From: Proteles cristata cristata
Taxonomy: Eukaryota; Chordata; Mammalia; Carnivora; Hyaenidae
Length of the DNA: 64,000 nt
Assembly: GCA_017311185.1 (NCBI GenBank)
Contig: JAESUZ010003509.1
Coordinates: forward strand, 153,036 to 217,035
Reading direction: 5' to 3'
This document shows, one piece after another, positions 54,111 to 64,000 of this stretch; within the stretch, counting starts at the first letter, position 1; every line of letters starts with the position of its first letter. The notes under the pieces are model-generated. The model saw only the letters and a list, made by a program, of their open reading frames with translations. It was not told where the DNA came from and made no database searches. The position numbers and the translations under genes were made by a program.

Positions 54111-54866
54111 AGGGAGGAAATGTTGGTTTCAGTTTGTTTCAGTTGAAACCTCCGGTTTTCATTCCTTGAAGCAGAATGTAGTCCTGGCAATCTACAAGAT
54201 GAGGAAGCAGGGCCTCTGGTACCAGAGGGAATGAAAAGGAATGCTGTGGTAGCAGGTAAGTCCCTGAATGACAGTGTGGAGATGACCCAGAGCCATCAGA
54301 GCAGGGGCCAGGAATCTAGAATGGAAGCACTCTGCACAGCATGTGTAGGTGGAAGGGGGAAATAGTATATGCCCCAAAGCACTTGGCCAGATGCAGAAGT
54401 GGTTTAGAATTTTCTGAGAGTTAGGTAAGGCTCAATGGTGGTTAGATCAAGAACTAAGCAAGTGAGAACACATGGCATTTATTAACTCCAGGAAGCATTA
54501 AAAAAGTAGAGAAGAAATTTAGTAATTGTACCCTTCTGAGTAGAGAATTCTTGCGTGATATTTCCATAGTCAGGATGTCACCACACTGAATAATTGAACA
54601 AATATTGTGCCAGGACTCTTCTCGGAAGGTGAAAAAGGGAAAATGAGTGGAGATGTAAGAGAGTGTATTTCCATCTACAACCGCCTTTATAAAGTCAACA
54701 GATAATATCTATAATTGAAATGTCAATAAATATTAGTAAAATTGTTTTATGTAGAAATAAGGAAAGTGAGACAAGAAGAAACAGCCAAGAAGAGAACATG
54801 ACTGCCCTTGGATAGCAGGCACTAAGAATAGTCTCAGACAAGTGGGGTATGAAGATTGTGGTTTCA
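54111..54866. other. No feature seen
   Basis: Unique-looking. gtttcagtttgtttcagttgaaac at about 54126-54149 is a small imperfect tandem/palindrome with interferon-response-like GAAAC in complement, not supported further. Confidence 0.38.
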
Positions 54867-55080
54867 GGGGCACCTGTGTGGCTCAGTTAGTGAAGCGTCC
54901 GACTTCAGCTCAGGTCGTGATCTCACTGTTCATGAGTTCGAGCCCCGTGTCAGGCTCTGTGCTGACAGCTCAGATCCTGGAGCCTGCTTCAGATTCTGTG
55001 TGTCTCTCTGCCCCTCCTCCACTTGCATGCTTTTTCTTTCTCTAAAAAGTAAATATACATTTAAAAAATAAAAATAAAAG
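54867..55080 (+). mobile_element. Felid CAN-SINE
   Basis: ggggcacctgtgtggctcag head, gagttcgagccccgtg B-box, ctgacagctcagatcctgg body, taaaaaataaaaataaaa tail. Next SINE begins seven bases later. Confidence 0.95.
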
Positions 55081-55086
55081 TCTCTT

Positions 55087-55305
55087 GGGATGCCTGGGTG
55101 GCTCAGTAGGTTAAGTGTCCAGCTTCGCTCAGGTCATGATCTTGTGGTTCATGAGTTCGAACCCCGTGTCAGGCTCTGTGCTGACAGCTCAGAGCCTGGA
55201 GCCTGCTTCATATTCTATGTTTCTGTCTTTCTCTGCCCCTCCCCCTCTCATGCTCTGTCTCTCTCTCAAACATAAATATAAATATAAACAAATAAATAAA
55301 TAAAA
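55087..55305 (+). mobile_element. Felid CAN-SINE, tandem neighbour
   Basis: gggatgcctgggtggctcag head, gagttcgaaccccgtg B-box, ctgacagctcagagcctgg body and an extended ataaatataaacaaataaat tail. Confidence 0.95.
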
Positions 55306-55340
55306 CTGGGGAAAAGAGTTCAAACTTTATAAGTTGTTTT

Positions 55341-55544
55341 CTTTAAGTTTATTTATTTATTTTGATAGAAAGGGAGAATGAGCAAGGAGGAGCAGAGAGA
55401 GAGGGAGAGAATTCCAAGCAGGCTCTGCGTGGTCAGCACAGAGCCCAGCACATGCATCAATCTCACAAACCGTGAGATCATGACCTGAGCCGAAATCAAG
55501 AGTCTTACCTGACACTTACCTGACTAAGCCACCCGAGTGCCCTT
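55341..55544 (-). mobile_element. Felid CAN-SINE, reverse
   Basis: ttaagtttatttatttattttgatag tail complement, shortened body, then gagatcatgacctgagccg and ctgactaagccacccgagtgccc. Flanks aaactttataagttgtttt (55322-55340) and aaacttcagtaagttatttt (55545-55564) form a decayed duplication. Confidence 0.93.
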
Positions 55545-55701
55545 AAACTTCAGTAAGTTATTTTAAGAATTGGCTAAGTTAACAAAGATTGCCAACAAAT
55601 GATCAACCTAGCCAGGAAGTGAAGAGATGAAAGCTGAAATAAGAAAATATCATCAGCTATTAAATTAGGGATGAGAAGAATGATAAAACTGGTGTGGAGA
55701 G

Positions 55702-55911
55702 GGGGCGCCTGGGTGGCTTAGTCGGTTAAGCGTCCGACTTTCACTTAGGTCATGATCTTGCGGTTCGTGGGTTCGAGCCCTGCGTCCGGCTCTGTGCTAA
55801 CTGCCAGCTCGGAACCTGGAGCCTGTTTCAGTCTGTGACTCCCTCTCTCTCTGACCCTCCCCTGCTCATGCTGTCTCTCTCTCTCCTAGAAATAAATAAA
55901 ATATTTAAAAA
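55702..55911 (+). mobile_element. Felid CAN-SINE, young subfamily, inserted in old L1
   Basis: Complete, with perfect 17-bp duplication aaaactggtgtggagag at 55685-55701 and 55912-55928. Shares cttag, ctgccagctc and tcctagaaataaat with the other four young copies. Confidence 0.98.
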
Positions 55912-56044
55912 AAAACTGGTGTGGAGAGGAAAAGAAATCGGCCCTTTTATGGGTTGCTGGTGGGTGTGTAAGTAGCACAGCACAGTGTTTCTGGAGAGGA
56001 TTTGGCTGTAGCCACAACACGACCTTGTTTAAAAAGCTGCCCTA

Positions 56045-56697
56045 CACCCTCCTACACTGTTGGTGGGAATGCAAACTGGTGCAGCCCCTCTGGAAAACAG
56101 TGTGGAGGTTCCTCAGGAAAATAACAATAGAACTCCCCTATGACCCAGCAATAGCACTGCTAGGAATTTACCCAAGGGACACAGGAGTGCTGATGCATAG
56201 CGGCACATGTACCCCAATGTTCAAAGCAGCACTCTCCACAATAGCTAAAACATGAAAGAGCCTAAGTGTCCATCAATGGACGAATGGATCAAGATGTGGT
56301 TTATCTATACCATGGAATACTACATGGCAATGAGAAACAATGAAATCTGGCCATGTGCAGCAACATGGATGGACCTTGAGGGTGTTATGCTGAGCGAAAT
56401 AAGTCAGGCAGAGAAGGACAAATATCATATGTTTGCACGTATAGGAGGATTAGAGGAACTTAACTGAGGACCAAGGGGGAGAAGAAGGGGGGAAATGGTG
56501 GGGGAAAAGGAGAGAGGCAAACCATGAGAGACTCTTGAATGCTGAGAAACAAACTGAGGACTGATGGGTGTGGGGGGGAGGGGAGATGGGCATGGAGGAG
56601 GACACTTGTGGGGATGAGCACTGGGTGTTATGTGGAAACTAATTTGACAATAAACTATTTGTAAAAAAATAAATAAATAAATAAATTAAAAAAAAAA
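56045..56697 (+). mobile_element. Young felid L1, 5'-truncated, with intact tail and duplication
   Basis: Covers the ORF2 C-terminus and complete 3' UTR, ending caataaactatttg plus (aaat)n and poly-A. Perfect duplication aaaaagctgcccta at 56031-56044 and 56698-56711. The ORF2 tail is readable in two segments, up to about 56250 ([23 protein letters not shown]) and from 56252 to a natural stop at 56467 (YTMEYYMAMRNNE, MLSEISQAEKDKY). A one-base loss at acatgaaagag breaks the frame. This is the best preserved L1 in the window. Confidence 0.96.
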
Positions 56698-57215
56698 AAA
56701 AAGCTGCCCTAGACATCTGGCCCCAGGAACTGATCCTACGGGAATCACTGGCTACATAAGGATGTATGAAAAACTATCTGCTTCAGGATTGCTTGTAGCA
56801 GGAACATAGGAAATCATCAAACAAGTAAAAACTATAGAACATGAGCAAATTATAGAAATTATAGAAAATCATTAGAAAAAATTATAATACAATACACTAT
56901 TGCCAGAAAAAGCATGCTATAAATTAGCAATATGTAATTCCATGTTGGTTTTCAAAATTTTCCATTTTCTAATGTATATGCACACATACAAACTAATACA
57001 TAGTTATGTATATAATTACAAAGAGAAAGTCTCAGAGTTCTGGAAAGTTATACACCCAAATGTTAACAATGGATATCTTCTGACAGTGGTTCTCTCGAGA
57101 AAAATTGTAAGTCATTGGTTTGACTTCCAAATGTATCCCTAACTTCAATTTGATACTTTTGTAATCATAATGAATCTTATCATGAAATAAAAAATTATAT
57201 TTTTAAAATGAAAAC

Positions 57216-57544
57216 AAGCATCACATTTAAAACAACACAGTGCTTTGGCTATAATAGGTGCTCATTAAATGTCAGCTGCCCGTAATTATTTATGAGTAAT
57301 AAAGAATATAGAACAAAATTAGCTCACTTACCTTCAGACCAAAATTATGAACTTGAACCTGTTCTTTCTATTCTCTGGCCAACTTGGAAATAGATCTTCA
57401 ATATGTAGCCCAGTGCCTGGCCCAGAGGTAGTACTGTGTAAACACGGGGAAAAAATAAGTAAATGAACACCCTTATGTAGAAAGGAATCTGGAAAGTGAG
57501 GGAGAAAAAGATGGAATGGCTATTCCCACACAGTGTCCAGCTCT
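57216..57544. other. Spacer with small L2/MIR ends
   Basis: 57240-57290 (aataggtgctcattaaatgtcag) and 57395-57465 (cccagtgcctggcccagaggtag) look like 3' ends of MIR or L2. Confidence 0.4.
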
Positions 57545-57720
57545 ATTCCAGCTGCTTCCTTTACGTATCTCACTTGGTCTCATAGCCTTTGATATATCAA
57601 TACCCCCCTCTTATAAATGCGGAAATGGGGTTCAAAGAGGTTCCACCTCTTACAGGTGGTCACATGGCCAGCAAGAGAGAAGGGTTAACACCCAGGTCCG
57701 TCTGCTGACATCTGCCCTTT
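57545..57720 (-). mobile_element. MIR, reverse orientation
   Basis: cacttggtctcatagcc, cccctcttataaatgcggaaatggggttcaaagagg, tacaggtggtcacatggccagc and gttaacacccaggtccgtctgctgac follow the MIR complement. Confidence 0.58.
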
Positions 57721-59230
57721 CCTCCCCATCTCCAGTGTGGGCGGCCTCTCCATACAGGTGGGTGCTTTAGTGAAGGTTCAAAATTAGCCCAGTCATCCAG
57801 ACACTACTCTCTCCGGGCTATCGAGAAGGAGAGGTCCTGATGTTTTGGTGGCTCACTGATGAGGAACCAACCCATAGAGCTACCAACCCCTGGGTAATGG
57901 GGCGAAGCACCAAGCCTCCTACGCTGAAGAGATTGAAGGAACTTTCATCCAATCCCCTAAATGATCCTTTCTCCTTCTCAGGAGATACAGCAATTAAAGA
58001 GAAGCAGTGGACATTGGAAAGGTCAGTGGTACTAAAAGGCCGAGAATCTTCCTCCATTAATGCCCTAATTGTTTTTATCACCCAGTTTTCACTCAAACGT
58101 CAAACTTCATTTCTGCCTTTCTCCTCATCCAGGTCACAGATGTTTAATATTCCTGACTAAGACATAATGAGCCTTTTTATGTCACTGTAATATCTAGTCT
58201 CTTTAAATCATGATTAGCTTCATCCATTGTGCAATGCAGGGATGACTGGAAATTTGGGAGATGGGATTCCATTAGGCGGATATTATGACCAAGCCAAGCT
58301 GAAAGGGAAATTAAACCAGGTGGCAAAGTTCACTGGTGATAAACTTCACCGACAGCCTGGGGTTGATTGTCTGTGAAACGCGGGTCAAAAAAAAGTAGAA
58401 GGCTGGATTATAAAGGACTTTGAAAAGTTATAATTTTCCAATTTGGGGCAAGTCTGCTTCCCAAATGAATATATTTTTGTTAACGTCCTAGTGTACTAAG
58501 ACTTTCTAAAGAATAAGTTCAGTCTCTGTTCTTTTAAATTGTGGTCCCCATCTTGAATGGTTCATTTGGCAAAAATAAGTTCACAAGTCAACGAGTAGGC
58601 AATTGCTCATAAAACATCATTGAAAAATGTAAAGTGCATGCTTATATTTTTGTGCAAAAAAGCATGAGGGTGCCCCTATCATCTTTTTTTCCCCCTATTT
58701 CTTGAAATAACTTACGTTAACAGCTGCTCATGAAAAAACACACAGTATCTTTAAAACGCCCCAGCACGTCATGAAGAAAAGACTGATGAAACCAAGCTGA
58801 GCACACTCTGGGGCTATTCGTGACAATTACTCAAATTCTACACGTTTCATTTCAGCCCTGTCACTTCGATTTCTACCTAGGAGTTCACTCTTGATTTTTG
58901 TCTCCCATTTTTCTATTCCATCAACAACTTTAAACTTAAGGCACTGCATGAAGAAGAAGTAGGACAATGCCTGGCATTCGTTGTGAATTACAAGAAGCCA
59001 ATGCTCTACCAACAGGGGCATCGCTGCTGGGGGGAGAAAGTGAAGCATTTTTGTAATCATCAGCCTCTGGTTTCTGTCAGTTTATCACCACAGTAGTAAC
59101 AGTTAGACTTCCAGGAACACTGTCAGAAGGATACATATTGAAGACGTGGCACCATTTAGATTTCATCCCCCACTCCACCATCAATGGCCAAACTACAAAT
59201 CTGGGCGATTTCACTTCTTAAATACTGTTT
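57721..59230. other. Single-copy block, 1.5 kb
   Basis: No repeat recognised. Opposed frames 57818-58096 (minus) and 57840-58160 (plus, 106 codons) overlap and carry no motif. 58200-58480 is AT-rich with evenly spaced unique words and could be conserved, untested. Confidence 0.42.
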
Positions 59231-59234
59231 AACC

Positions 59235-59415
59235 CATTTGGTCTCCATCTAGATTACCGTTACCTGGAGCCACGACCTCCTTAGCTCTCAACTGGACTCT
59301 TTCTGCCCCAATCTCTGTGCTAGTCTCTTGCCTCCACAGTGGCCCCCTCGTGGCTTCATTGATGTTCAAATCCCTCCATGACTGGCCTTTCTCCTTCCCC
59401 TTCCTCCATGCTTCC
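59235..59415 (+). mobile_element. L2 ORF2-end/3' UTR fragment
   Basis: actggactctttctgcccc, tcttgcctccacagtggccccc, tgactggcctttctccttcc parallel the L2 segment around tggtctccctgcctccag and ..ctatcagg ORF end. Short, diverged. Confidence 0.4.
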
Positions 59416-59623
59416 TCTCCCAAGGTGGAAGCTTTCTTCCTGGCTCTGGAAATTCTGTTACTGTGCCCTCACAGACCTCCATGCTGGAAAGATGAGGGCA
59501 TGGGGTTTAATCTGAGGGGATCTAGCCTCCTGGGGAATCAGAACCTTTGTTTCCCTGATGACATAGTCTCTGCAGAACTCATAGAAGGAATGTACTCAAA
59601 AACATAGGGTGGACTATTCGGGT
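59416..59623. other. No feature seen
   Basis: Unique-looking spacer. Confidence 0.35.
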
Positions 59624-59714
59624 TGTATGTCTCCCTCTCTCTCTGCCCCTTCCCCGCTCACACTTTATCTTTCTCTCTCTCTCAAAAATAAATAAATATT
59701 AAAAATAATTTAAA
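59624..59714 (+). mobile_element. Headless CAN-SINE 3' fragment
   Basis: tgtctccctctctctctgccccttccc to caaaaataaataaatatt only; the tRNA-derived head and central body are absent. Either 5'-truncated at insertion or partly deleted. Confidence 0.88.
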
Positions 59715-59869
59715 GAACCTGGAATGGACTAGATTGTGGTATCTCACAGATTATCATCTTCCTTCATATACCACCATATGGTAGCTTATGTTGCTTAGTG
59801 TGTATGCGTGTGTGTGAGAATATGCAATCCATTTAATCATTATTATTAATTTTGAATCATTCTGTCTTA

Positions 59870-60620
59870 TTGAACTATTTCATTCTTTTTTTTTTCCTTT
59901 TTGGCCAAATGCCTTGACTTTTCCAGGTATATAATCATATTGTATTCAACTAGTGATTGTTTCACCTCTCGCTTTCAAATTCTGGTAGGTATAACCTTTT
60001 TATCTTATCAATACATCTGGTGTAATGAGAAACTATAGTCATGATGGCATCCTTGTCTTTTTCCTGAATTGAGTGAGAGTGTTTCAAGTACGTCCTTATT
60101 CATCCTAAAAGTGCCTTTGGGACAAAAGAGATATCATTTACCAACCTAAGAAAATATTGTGAAGTTTTATTCTATGACGTTTTTTAAAGTTAAGGATGGA
60201 TATTCAATTTCCCCTAATTCAGCATCTAAGAAGATTATCATAAATTGGTTTCCTTTGATGTATCAATATGATGGATTAAACACATTTCTAATAACAAACC
60301 ACTCTTGATTATTGGAATAAGGGCCATACAGTCATGCTCTGTTTTTTTTTTTTTTTTAAATGTACTGTTGAATTGTTTGTTAACATTTTATTTAGAGCTT
60401 TGCATCACCAAGTACGGTCACAATTTGTTGCTAGAGGATTTTCACACATCCTTTGTGACTCCATCAGGAAAGGGCTCTTGGAAGCTTGTTCCAGTTTTCC
60501 TCCAAATTTCCCCCCATATGCCTTCTCGCTTTGCTGATTTTGCTTTATATCATTTTGCTGTAATAACTTACCAGAAATATTTTGGTATCTGGCCTAAGGG
60601 AAATTGAGTTAGGGATATAT
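59870..60620 (-). mobile_element. Old L1M ORF2 fragment, reverse orientation
   Basis: ttccaggtatataatcatattg, gatgtatcaatatgatggatt, gttgaattgtttgttaacattttatttagagctttgcatc and ttgtgactccatcagg-type text are the complement of L1 ORF2 (reverse-transcriptase region). Frames here are broken by many stops. Confidence 0.58.
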
Positions 60621-61349
60621 TTAGTAGGGATTTGTTGAGATACATGTTTGTGGTTTGCTATCACTGCCATTCATAGCTAACTTATTGCCAGCTTTCCTGG
60701 TATAGGAATAGCGTCTGGAAGCTTCCACTCATGCTCTGTGTTAATTTACCCTACACAGAAACTTGAAGATGCAGGGTTTTATCATGATGGGAATCTGTCC
60801 TCTCACCCCTGGCATGAGGCATACGTGGCTCACGGAAGCAAAACAGGGTTTGAAATATACACAGCCAGAAGTTCGCTGGCAAAAAATTCTCCCAATCAGC
60901 TATGTACAGTTATTAGTTTGGTTCTCCTTGATGTTTAGTCGAAACAGGGGTTCTCTCCTGCTGGAAACAAGCCCCGAATCTCAGCAGGCACCATTATAAA
61001 CGCAGTGTTTTTCTTTTGTGATGGGAATTATACAAGATCGAATTAACCAAATCCCTGTGCTTGTAGAGTAGAAACCAGCAGCAAGACAGTAAGTGGCAGG
61101 TGTGTCTGTGTGAGAAGTTGTCTGTTTTATGCATCACAGTGTATCTGATTGCATCTAGCTTATCCAACTCGTCGAAGTCTACTGGTTTCAGTTGAAAGAA
61201 TGCAATCTTGTTAGTGACATAGGAAAGCAGCCTAGAGAAACAAGAGACAAACTCCTACATGGTCATCAGGAAGTCAATGGACGTGGAGGAAAAATAATGG
61301 GATTACACTATTAAGTAGCTCGATACAGGGTAGTAGCAGTTTTTAACAG
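60621..61349. other. No firm feature
   Basis: Unique-looking; frames 60738-60938 and 60763-60999 overlap without motif. Confidence 0.38.
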
Positions 61350-61365
61350 CATTTGAATTGCTCTT

Positions 61366-61587
61366 GGGGCGCCGGGGTGGCTCAGCCTATTAAGTGTCCG
61401 ACTTGGGCTCACATCCTGATCTCATGGTTCAAGAGTTCGAGCCCCGCATAGGGCTCCGCACTGACAGCTCAGAGCCTGCAGCCTGCTTCGGATCCTGTGT
61501 CTCCCTCTCTCTGCCCGTCTCCTGCTCATGCTCTCTCTCTCTCCCTCTTTCTCTCAAAAATAAATCAACATTAAAATTTTTTTTAAA
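61366..61587 (+). mobile_element. Felid CAN-SINE
   Basis: ggggcgccggggtggctcag head, gagttcgagccccgc B-box, ctgacagctcagagcctgc body, caaaaataaatcaac tail. 16-bp duplication catttgaattgctctt (61350-61365) / catttgacttgctctt (61588-61603), one mismatch. Confidence 0.97.
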
Positions 61588-61744
61588 CATTTGACTTGCT
61601 CTTGTGTATGCCTTAATTTTAGACTGATTTTTACATATCTTCAGAATTAATCGTCAAAGCAAAAGTCAAATGCGTTGAGAGTATCTTAGTAGAAATCCGA
61701 AAGTTTTAAGTAAGTAAAACTGGCAGAATCTTCTGTTCTTCTGT

Positions 61745-61820
61745 TTTTCTTTTTTAGTTGAAGTATAGTTGATACACATTGTGTGTTAGTTTCAGGTGTA
61801 CAACGTAGCACCTTGACAAA
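61745..61820 (-). mobile_element. L1 extreme 3' end, reverse orientation
   Basis: agttgaagtatagttgatacac and gtgttagtttcaggtgtacaacgtagcacc are the complement of a common laurasiatherian L1 3' end. Very short. Confidence 0.5.
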
Positions 61821-62322
61821 GGATTGGCAGGCTGTTTATGACATCAAACTCTCTCATTAATTATATCACAGCAGGAAATAAAACTCATGGTCACATCATA
61901 AAGATAAGCAACAGAACCCCGGTAGCCAAAGGCATATACCAAAAAATGATAAATATAGAAATAACAAAAAGTAAGAGAATCAGGACACTCCCCAGCAGGA
62001 AACACAAGAGGAAAGGAGATGGACGGAAGGGCCAAGGGAAGACTCCATTCGTACAAACGAAAACGCCTGCCATGCATTCACTAAAGTACAACTGCTTTTC
62101 CAATATCGTGTTCACAGTAATATGAAGAATCATACTATAAAAGAATACAAAGAAGCAACCAAATCATAAAATAGACATAAAAGATACTTTTGAAATAAGT
62201 ATTTAAAATAATTAAGAGCCAAATTGTTGAGATTTGGTGTGTCCTATGAGATGTTGTAAGTATACACACATGTCTTATATGGCTTGGTGCTATTTGGGTT
62301 GTAAACTGTGTGCCATTAATAT
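61821..62322. other. No feature seen
   Basis: Opposed frames 61838-62125 (plus) and 61844-62077, 61891-62133 (minus) overlap; none has a recognisable motif. Confidence 0.38.
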
Positions 62323-62540
62323 GGGTGCCTGGGTGGCTCAGTCAGTTAGATGTCTGACTTCAGCTCTTGTCATGACCTCACAGTTTATGGGGTCAAACCC
62401 CACAGTGGGCTCTGTGCTGACAGCTAGGAGCCTGGAGCCTGTTTCAGATTCTGTGTCTCCCTCTCTCTCTGCCCCTCCCCTGCTCCCACTCTATCTTTCT
62501 CTCTCAAAACTCAACTTTTAAAAAATTAAAAAAATAAGAG
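62323..62540 (+). mobile_element. Felid CAN-SINE
   Basis: gggtgcctgggtggctcag head, decayed B-box (ggggtcaaacccc), ctgacagctaggagcctgg body, CT-rich region and caaaactcaactttt tail. Confidence 0.95.
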
Positions 62541-64000
62541 GTACATCAAATAAACCAGCCACAAAGTATTACTCCATTATTGTAGATTCTACATTGGCTA
62601 TAACACACACTGATCTGTGGCAAATATTGGGTTCTCTTCTTTTCACAGAAAATCCTATCAGAAAGTTTTAATTCTAGGGCCGCCTGACAACTATCTATGA
62701 CTTTAGTCAACAAAGCGAAGCAAGGTTTAGACAATTGTCTCCTGCCCTTGAGTAACATTCATGGTTGGTCATGATGAAAAAGCTGCTATATTATGGAGAA
62801 CAAGAGCCTCCACGTGCTTTTCAAAAACATTTAAAGATGGCACAATATGTACAGTGAACGTCTCATTCCCTTAATTCTCTCGAAGGAAAGGCTGCTTCCA
62901 CGGTGCTGAGGCTGTTGACAGCTGTGGTACTCTGCTACATTAAACGTTTTCCTTTCAGGTTTGAATTGTAGATGTGTTATTTTATACACATATGCCAACT
63001 TGGATTTTTCTCTAAAGATTTTAAGGGTGATAAGGTCGCCTGGCCATTATAAAGCTATTCAGGCCTTGCACAAAACGAAATTTAAAGGATTCTGACATAC
63101 ATTTTTAAAGACAGAAGAAAAACCTGAACACCAAAGAAAATGTTAAAAAAAACCCGCAGTATTCACAAAGTTGATAAAGCTTCAATACACCATTTCAACT
63201 GTAATGTGAAAAGGCATTTTGGAATGTTTCAATAAAACAAATAAGAAATCACAGGCTCCTGAATTGGATGTTTATGAAAGGTACATTCTTCTCTCAACTT
63301 TAAACATATTGGCTAAGGAAATGAGAGGGAATTCAATTAAAAATTAATGGAAACAAAATGAAAATACGAGGGGAAAAAGGCACTAGAAATTAACCTGACA
63401 TTTAAACGCAAATCATAATGGAAACAACATTTAGATCACACTAAATGTGGTTATTGTGACTCTCTTCGTAGAAATAATTGGATTGTTTGATATTTTGATC
63501 AATGGAAGACAATGAATTGTCTGCAGATACTGGGAAGATATTCAAATTTCTCGCTGATTTGAAACAGTGCTGAGATCAATGGAGGTCATATTAAATAACA
63601 TAATCAAATCTAATAAAATCTGAATCCATCACCACAAGAGCAAATCATTGACAAGCTGGCTAATGAGCATCAGTAAATCAAAGATGATTTAAGAGTTAGG
63701 TGTCAGACAAGAAAACTTCAAATGCCCTGCAACATTACAGAAAGTCTGTGGCAGAAATTGGACAGCGTTTTTCCCCAATTGATAAGAATCCTAAAAATTT
63801 ATATGATGTGATCAACATGGGTTGAGATGCTGGAAAGAGCTTTTCTAAATTATCAGTAAAAACTATTTTAATCCCCCATGCTAGAAGACCAAATGAGCTT
63901 TCTATTGTCTCACTAGAAATTATTACTAAATCATTGTCCTGGGAAGGACAATAAAAGAGCCTGCACCCAAAATCTTAGGGAAAACATGTTCTAGAAATGT
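62541..64000. other. Repeat-free AT-rich block to the window edge
   Basis: 1.46 kb with no SINE, L1, L2, MIR or microsatellite I can recognise. Contains aataattgg (63471-63480 area), ggacaataaaag near 63948 (SOX-like) and several aatca/taaat words. Only one short minus-strand frame (62546-62758). Possible conserved non-coding element, untested. Confidence 0.4.

Larger units (their letters stand above)
55580..57215 (+). mobile_element. Old L1 (L1ME/HAL1 type) 3' region, split by a SINE and a young L1
   Basis: Host pieces: about 55580-55701, 55912-56044 (cggcccttttatgggttgctggtggg, ctggagaggatttggctg) and 56698-57215 (caggaactgatcctacggg, gattgcttgtagcagg, ctgacagtggttctctcg, terminal catgaaataaaaaattat). 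Joined mentally they follow an old L1 ORF2 tail and 3' UTR. Confidence 0.55.

Noticed and set aside
1..64000. An undescribed gene system or operon
   Set aside because: Base usage, SINE, L1, L2 and MIR content show vertebrate non-coding DNA; no cluster of related frames exists on either strand.

Overview
This window looks like nuclear DNA from a cat-family carnivore (Felidae). The main evidence is 27 copies or fragments of a tRNA-Lys-derived CAN-SINE of the felid type. These have a head reading gcgcctgggtggctcag, a body with ctgtgctgacagctcagagcctgg, a CT-rich stretch and a caaaaataaataaa tail. The dog-type SINEC_Cf head is absent. LINE-1 3' ends of carnivore type and ancient mammal-wide L2, MIR, hAT and MaLR fossils fill much of the rest. 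All family names come from recognition by eye, not from a database search.

I found no convincing protein-coding exon, no functional RNA gene, no CRISPR array and no prokaryote-like operon. Every open reading frame over about 60 codons is either inside a repeat or has no recognisable protein signature. The window is best read as intergenic or deep intronic DNA.

Layout: 1-0.8 kb has a probable retroviral LTR edge and L1 scraps. 0.8-9 kb has SINEs, an old L1 3' end, and an L2 interrupted by another repeat that carries a large TG/TA microsatellite. 9-13 kb is mostly single-copy. 13-17 kb has SINE pairs and an L1 3' end containing GATA and AT microsatellites plus a SINE. 17-25 kb has two young reverse-strand SINEs, an interrupted MaLR-like LTR, MER5A and an old L1. 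25-39 kb is almost free of SINEs, rich in L2 and MIR, and holds AT-rich single-copy blocks that could be developmental enhancers. 39-53 kb has SINE clusters, a tiny U6 snRNA retrocopy, and an L1 nested inside an older L1. 53-57 kb has five SINEs and a layered stack: old L1 interrupted by a young SINE and by a young L1, both with clean target-site duplications. 57-64 kb has L2, MIR and L1 fossils and ends in a 1.46-kb repeat-free AT-rich block.

The most useful observations are a coherent young SINE subfamily (five copies sharing four linked diagnostic changes and good duplications), the 26-nt U6 insertion with a 13-bp duplication, the nested insertion histories, and several candidate regulatory motifs (RFX X-box, CTCF-like, RE1-like). 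No previously undescribed gene system is supported by the sequence.
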